The notes under the pieces are model-generated. The model was given only the letters and a program-made list of their open reading frames with translations, was not told the DNA's origin and ran no database searches. From Myxococcales bacterium (GTDB lineage: Bacteria > Desulfobacterota_B > Binatia > UBA1149 > SPBQ01), in NCBI GenBank assembly GCA_004525875.1, contig SPBQ01000017.1:1-13857 (forward strand): a stretch of DNA of 13,857 nucleotides, given 5' to 3'. Made by a program: the position numbers and the translations under genes. The stretch's first letter is position 1. Every line of letters starts with the position of its first letter. Of this stretch, positions 10,915 to 13,857 are shown piece after piece.

Positions 10915-13857
10915 TCAGAATGTACAGGCCTGACAGCTCAGCGCGCCGCCGAGCCCCACCGCAACACGAAGGATCGCCAGCGCGTCGGTAGCGCTCACCG
11001 TGCCGGACAGGTCGACATCGCAGCGGCAGAGGTCGCACTGGCCCGAGCCGACGGCCGTGGACAGCGCCGCGAGCGCGTCGGTGGCCGTCGAGCTCCTGCC
11101 CACGGAATTGTCAGTGGCGTGCCCGCAGAACACGTCCCCCGCGTCCTGGCCCACGACGACGAGGATCTCCTGGAAATCCTTGTCCGCACCGACCATGTCG
11201 ACGACGCGTACCCGCGAGACGGTTGCCGGCAGGCTCGCCACGTCGATCGACTCGCGTGCGGATACGAACAAGGTCTCGCCCGCGTCGGAGAGCCCACGAA
11301 CGCTGGCGTTCTCGACCACGAGGTCCGGATTCGTCGCACCGGCGCTCCACAGCAGCCGACCGGAACCCGCGTTCGACACGACGATCGACTCGAAGCCGAT
11401 CGACGGTGAGAGAACGACGACACGCCTGTCGACCGCGACCTCGGGCTCGCCCTCGGCCAGCACCACGGGGCTTGCAAGGCTCGAAAGCGGATCGGTCGGT
11501 GCGCCGTCGGCACCGTCGAGAACACCGTCGCCGTCGGTATCCGCGTCGAGCGGGTCGGTTGCCAGGCCCGATGTGCCGAGCGCCTCGTCGAAGTCTTCGA
11601 TGCCGTCGGCATCGGTATCCTGCAGGTCCGGCGCCGTTCCCATCCGCATCTCCTCGAAGTTGGTCAGACCGTCGAAATCGGCGTCGCCGTTTGCGTCGTC
11701 GACGAGGGGGTCGAGCCCCGCCTGCGTCTCGAAGGCTAGCGGCATTCCGTCAAGGTCCGCATCTTCGGCCCCCGGTGACTTGGACAGCTGTGTGCGCACG
11801 CGATCGCCCTCGAAACCGGTCGGTGCGCCGCCGTTCTCGAGCAAGGACGCGTCGAGATAGCCACCAATGTCGAGTGTGAGGTCGCCCGTGTAGACCACCT
11901 CCCACGACACCTCGGCCTCGTCGGCACCGCCGGGTGTGGCGTCATCGGCCGAGAGAGCACCGATCGCGAGCTCGGCCGGGCCGCTCACGCTGATAGGCGA
12001 TTCATCCGGTGCAACTTCGAGCAAGGCGCTGACACCGACCACGGCCAAAGCCGACACGTTACGAACCGTTGCTGTGATCGTGAACGTCTCGGGGCTCTCG
12101 CTCACGCGCGAGTCGCCCGTGGCCTGCGAATCGACCGTCAGCGCGGCGATCTTCACCGCCGGCGCGAACTGTGAGGCGCCCGAGTTGGAGCTGAACGCGT
12201 TCGCGATCGAGCTCGCGCCGCTCACGGCGGCCGACAGGTCGGTGAGCAGCGCGGATACGGATGCACGGGCGATGAGATAGTCCGCGTCGCCCGGGCCGCC
12301 CAGCTCGCCGTCGAATACGTCGTGCGCGAATGTGGAGACCGCAATCGGTGCGAAGTTTCCGACCACGAATGCTTCGATCGATCGATCGGACAGCTGGTCG
12401 AGCAACGGCTGCACGATCGTGTTCGGATTCTGGATCGCCGTGGCATAGCGCAGGTAGAGCGCGAGCGTGCGCTCGAAGTCGCTGATCTCGTCGGTGAGGC
12501 CGCGCGTCTGGTCGTCGCCCACCATGAGGTCGACGGCCTCGATGATACGGTCGCCGTTCAAGGCCTGCTGTACGCCGCCGATCGCGGAGACCAGCGCGTT
12601 CCGCGCCGCAGTAACCTCGGCAACGAGGCCGGCGTTGGCCGCCACCCGCGGAAGCGTTCGCGGGCGGTACGCCTGCAGGATCTCGGAACGGAGCTGGGGC
12701 GTGTCCGGCTCCCCCATGATCTCGTACACCACGGCACGGCTGCGCGGCGGCAGCACGGCGATGATCTGGTACAGCGGATCGACGACGGCGTTGATGTCGT
12801 TGAGGAGCTTTCCCGCCTGCAGAACCACCTCGGTGGCTTCGGTGAACGGCTTGGCCGCCGGTACGAGACCCACGATACCGATCGCACCCTGCGTCTGTTC
12901 GAGCGCGCTCGACGCATCGAGAGAGTACTGCGTGCTGGCGATGGACCGCGATGCCGAGCGGTTGAGCTCCAGGAGTTCGGCCAGAGCTCTCTTGCGATCC
13001 GCCTTGAACCCATCGCGATCGGCGGTCGGCCAGCTGATCATCCGCTCGCGCGCATGGTCGAGGTCGGCGGCCCGTTCCTCTGCAAACGAGATGCCTAGAC
13101 CGGCGCTGCCTTCCATCAGCTCGCTGGTGATTGCCCTGGCCAGTAGCTGCAGCACGAACTTGGATGGCAAACGTGCCGCACCCTGGACGGTCTGGAAGTC
13201 CAGGAAGTCGAGCACGCTGCGGAAGACAATGCGGACGATCTTGACCGCCTGCTCCTTCTGCTCGTCCTTCTCGGGCTGGCCGATCAGCTGCTGGTCGATC
13301 AGCAGGCCGAGCGTCTTCACCAGGTTGTCCTCCAGCCCCTTGAAGAACCGCGAGTACTCGGCCGTCCGGATCGAGTCGCCGTGCTCCTTGCGTAGCTTCT
13401 GGAGACTCTCTCGCACGCTCTCGCGAAGCTGCGCTGTGACGGCCGTCTCGCCGAACTCGGCGGCGTAACCGTCGAGGAACGTGCTTGATTCGTCGAATCC
13501 CTTCGCCTGCCGACGAGCATCGGCGAACTTCTTGGTCGTAGCCAGACGGTTGCCGAGCGCGTCGATGACGACACTGATCGCCTCGGTCAGCCCCTGGCCG
13601 AGCAGCTGGTAGATCGTTCGGGCGAGGACGGTGGCGTCGCGCACGCCGCGTTCGGCCCAGATCGCACGCTCGATGCCTTCGCGCTGTTCGTCGGTCAGCT
13701 CGCCGAGGCCGTCGAGATAGGTGATCACCTGCGATTCGATCGGTTCGTAGTGCAGCTCGGACAGGGCCTTGAGCTGCGTGGCGAGATCTCGCTTGATCGC
13801 GGTCGCGGCGAACGGCGCCAGCACGAGGTCTACCGGATTCTCGGGAATGACGTTGAA
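10915..13857 (-). CDS. Large modular protein with Asp-rich (TSP3-like) repeats and C-terminal dockerin-like domain, 5' end outside window
   Basis: The frame is open at the right edge (FNVIPENPVDLVLAPF...), so the start is missing and at least 980 codons are present. Positions below count from the GTG at 13824. Residues 1-540 are predominantly helical, with long charged and Leu/Ala-rich segments and no recognised domain. About 550-655 is beta-rich (VKIAALTVDSQATG, ETFTITATVRNVS), like CARDB or fibronectin-type surface modules. About 685-780 has Asp-rich calcium-type repeats (DADLDGMPLAFETQAGLDP, GDADFDGLTNFEEMRMG, DADTDGDGVLDGADG) resembling thrombospondin type-3. Another beta region (about 785-895) precedes a Cys-framed dockerin-like end (900-969) with two repeats, STATDALAALSTAVG and CDVDLSGTVSATDALAILRV. 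It is presumably secreted or surface-exposed and calcium-bound. No cohesin is visible in the window. The domain calls at the C-terminus are good; the role is unknown. Confidence 0.8.
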   Translation of the reverse strand, partial: FNVIPENPVDLVLAPFAATAIKRDLATQLKALSELHYEPIESQVITYLDGLGELTDEQREGIERAIWAERGVRDATVLARTIYQLLGQGLTEAISVVIDALGNRLATTKKFADARRQAKGFDESSTFLDGYAAEFGETAVTAQLRESVRESLQKLRKEHGDSIRTAEYSRFFKGLEDNLVKTLGLLIDQQLIGQPEKDEQKEQAVKIVRIVFRSVLDFLDFQTVQGAARLPSKFVLQLLARAITSELMEGSAGLGISFAEERAADLDHARERMISWPTADRDGFKADRKRALAELLELNRSASRSIASTQYSLDASSALEQTQGAIGIVGLVPAAKPFTEATEVVLQAGKLLNDINAVVDPLYQIIAVLPPRSRAVVYEIMGEPDTPQLRSEILQAYRPRTLPRVAANAGLVAEVTAARNALVSAIGGVQQALNGDRIIEAVDLMVGDDQTRGLTDEISDFERTLALYLRYATAIQNPNTIVQPLLDQLSDRSIEAFVVGNFAPIAVSTFAHDVFDGELGGPGDADYLIARASVSALLTDLSAAVSGASSIANAFSSNSGASQFAPAVKIAALTVDSQATGDSRVSESPETFTITATVRNVSALAVVGVSALLEVAPDESPISVSGPAELAIGALSADDATPGGADEAEVSWEVVYTGDLTLDIGGYLDASLLENGGAPTGFEGDRVRTQLSKSPGAEDADLDGMPLAFETQAGLDPLVDDANGDADFDGLTNFEEMRMGTAPDLQDTDADGIEDFDEALGTSGLATDPLDADTDGDGVLDGADGAPTDPLSSLASPVVLAEGEPEVAVDRRVVVLSPSIGFESIVVSNAGSGRLLWSAGATNPDLVVENASVRGLSDAGETLFVSARESIDVASLPATVSRVRVVDMVGADKDFQEILVVVGQDAGDVFCGHATDNSVGRSSTATDALAALSTAVGSGQCDLCRCDVDLSGTVSATDALAILRVAVGLGGALSCQACTF

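Noticed and set aside
1..13857. CRISPR arrays, tRNA or rRNA genes, transposases, integrases, prophage structural genes
   Set aside because: No regularly spaced repeats, cloverleaf-like sequence, rRNA-like stretches or recombinase/transposase motifs were seen; the tube-like pair is the only phage-related signal.

Overview
The window is GC-rich (high G/C at third codon positions) and has no rRNA, tRNA, CRISPR array or recognisable insertion sequence. Several traits suggest an uncultured, environmental Gram-negative bacterium of the deltaproteobacterial type (Myxococcota, Desulfobacterota or Binatota-like): two Tat signal peptides, a Cys-rich Sec-secreted protein, a porin fragment, and a large protein with thrombospondin-3-like Asp-rich repeats and a Cys-framed dockerin-like tail. 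This placement is inferred from protein style only.

Left part (1-2800). The window opens inside a plus-strand outer-membrane porin-like reading frame that appears degenerate or chimeric. Then, on the minus strand, come a 60-residue basic protein of unknown function, a crotonase-family enoyl-CoA hydratase/isomerase and a TauD/TfdA-type 2-oxoglutarate dioxygenase. The last two look like one catabolic transcription unit.

Middle part (2800-8300). All genes are on the minus strand. In transcription order they are an NAD-type short-chain dehydrogenase, a Tat-exported amidohydrolase-2 family enzyme, a pair of small phage/contractile-injection tail-tube-like (T4 gp19/Afp1-like) proteins, an optional 89-codon open frame behind an amber stop, tandem hairpins, and an 18-cysteine secreted protein. 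The first tube-like protein carries a textbook Tat signal. The second has none and follows 19 nt later. No sheath, baseplate, spike or ATPase gene is visible, so this is not a normal phage tail or injection-system locus. It is the best candidate here for something undescribed: a tube-fold protein pair that may be exported folded, by Tat, beside a Tat-exported hydrolase.

Right part (8300-13857). A membrane-anchored SGNH hydrolase and an ArsC/low-molecular-weight-phosphatase family protein lie on the plus strand. The latter has Gly where the catalytic Cys should be. They converge on a very large minus-strand gene that runs off the right edge: a long helical region, a beta domain, Asp-rich calcium-type repeats and a two-repeat dockerin-like end. 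A 39-40 nt repeat occurs twice, at 2956-2995 and 8400-8438, both between genes and in the same orientation.

Overall, several gene products look like envelope or secreted proteins, mixed with acyl-CoA, sulfonate/aryloxy-type and dehydrogenase enzymes.
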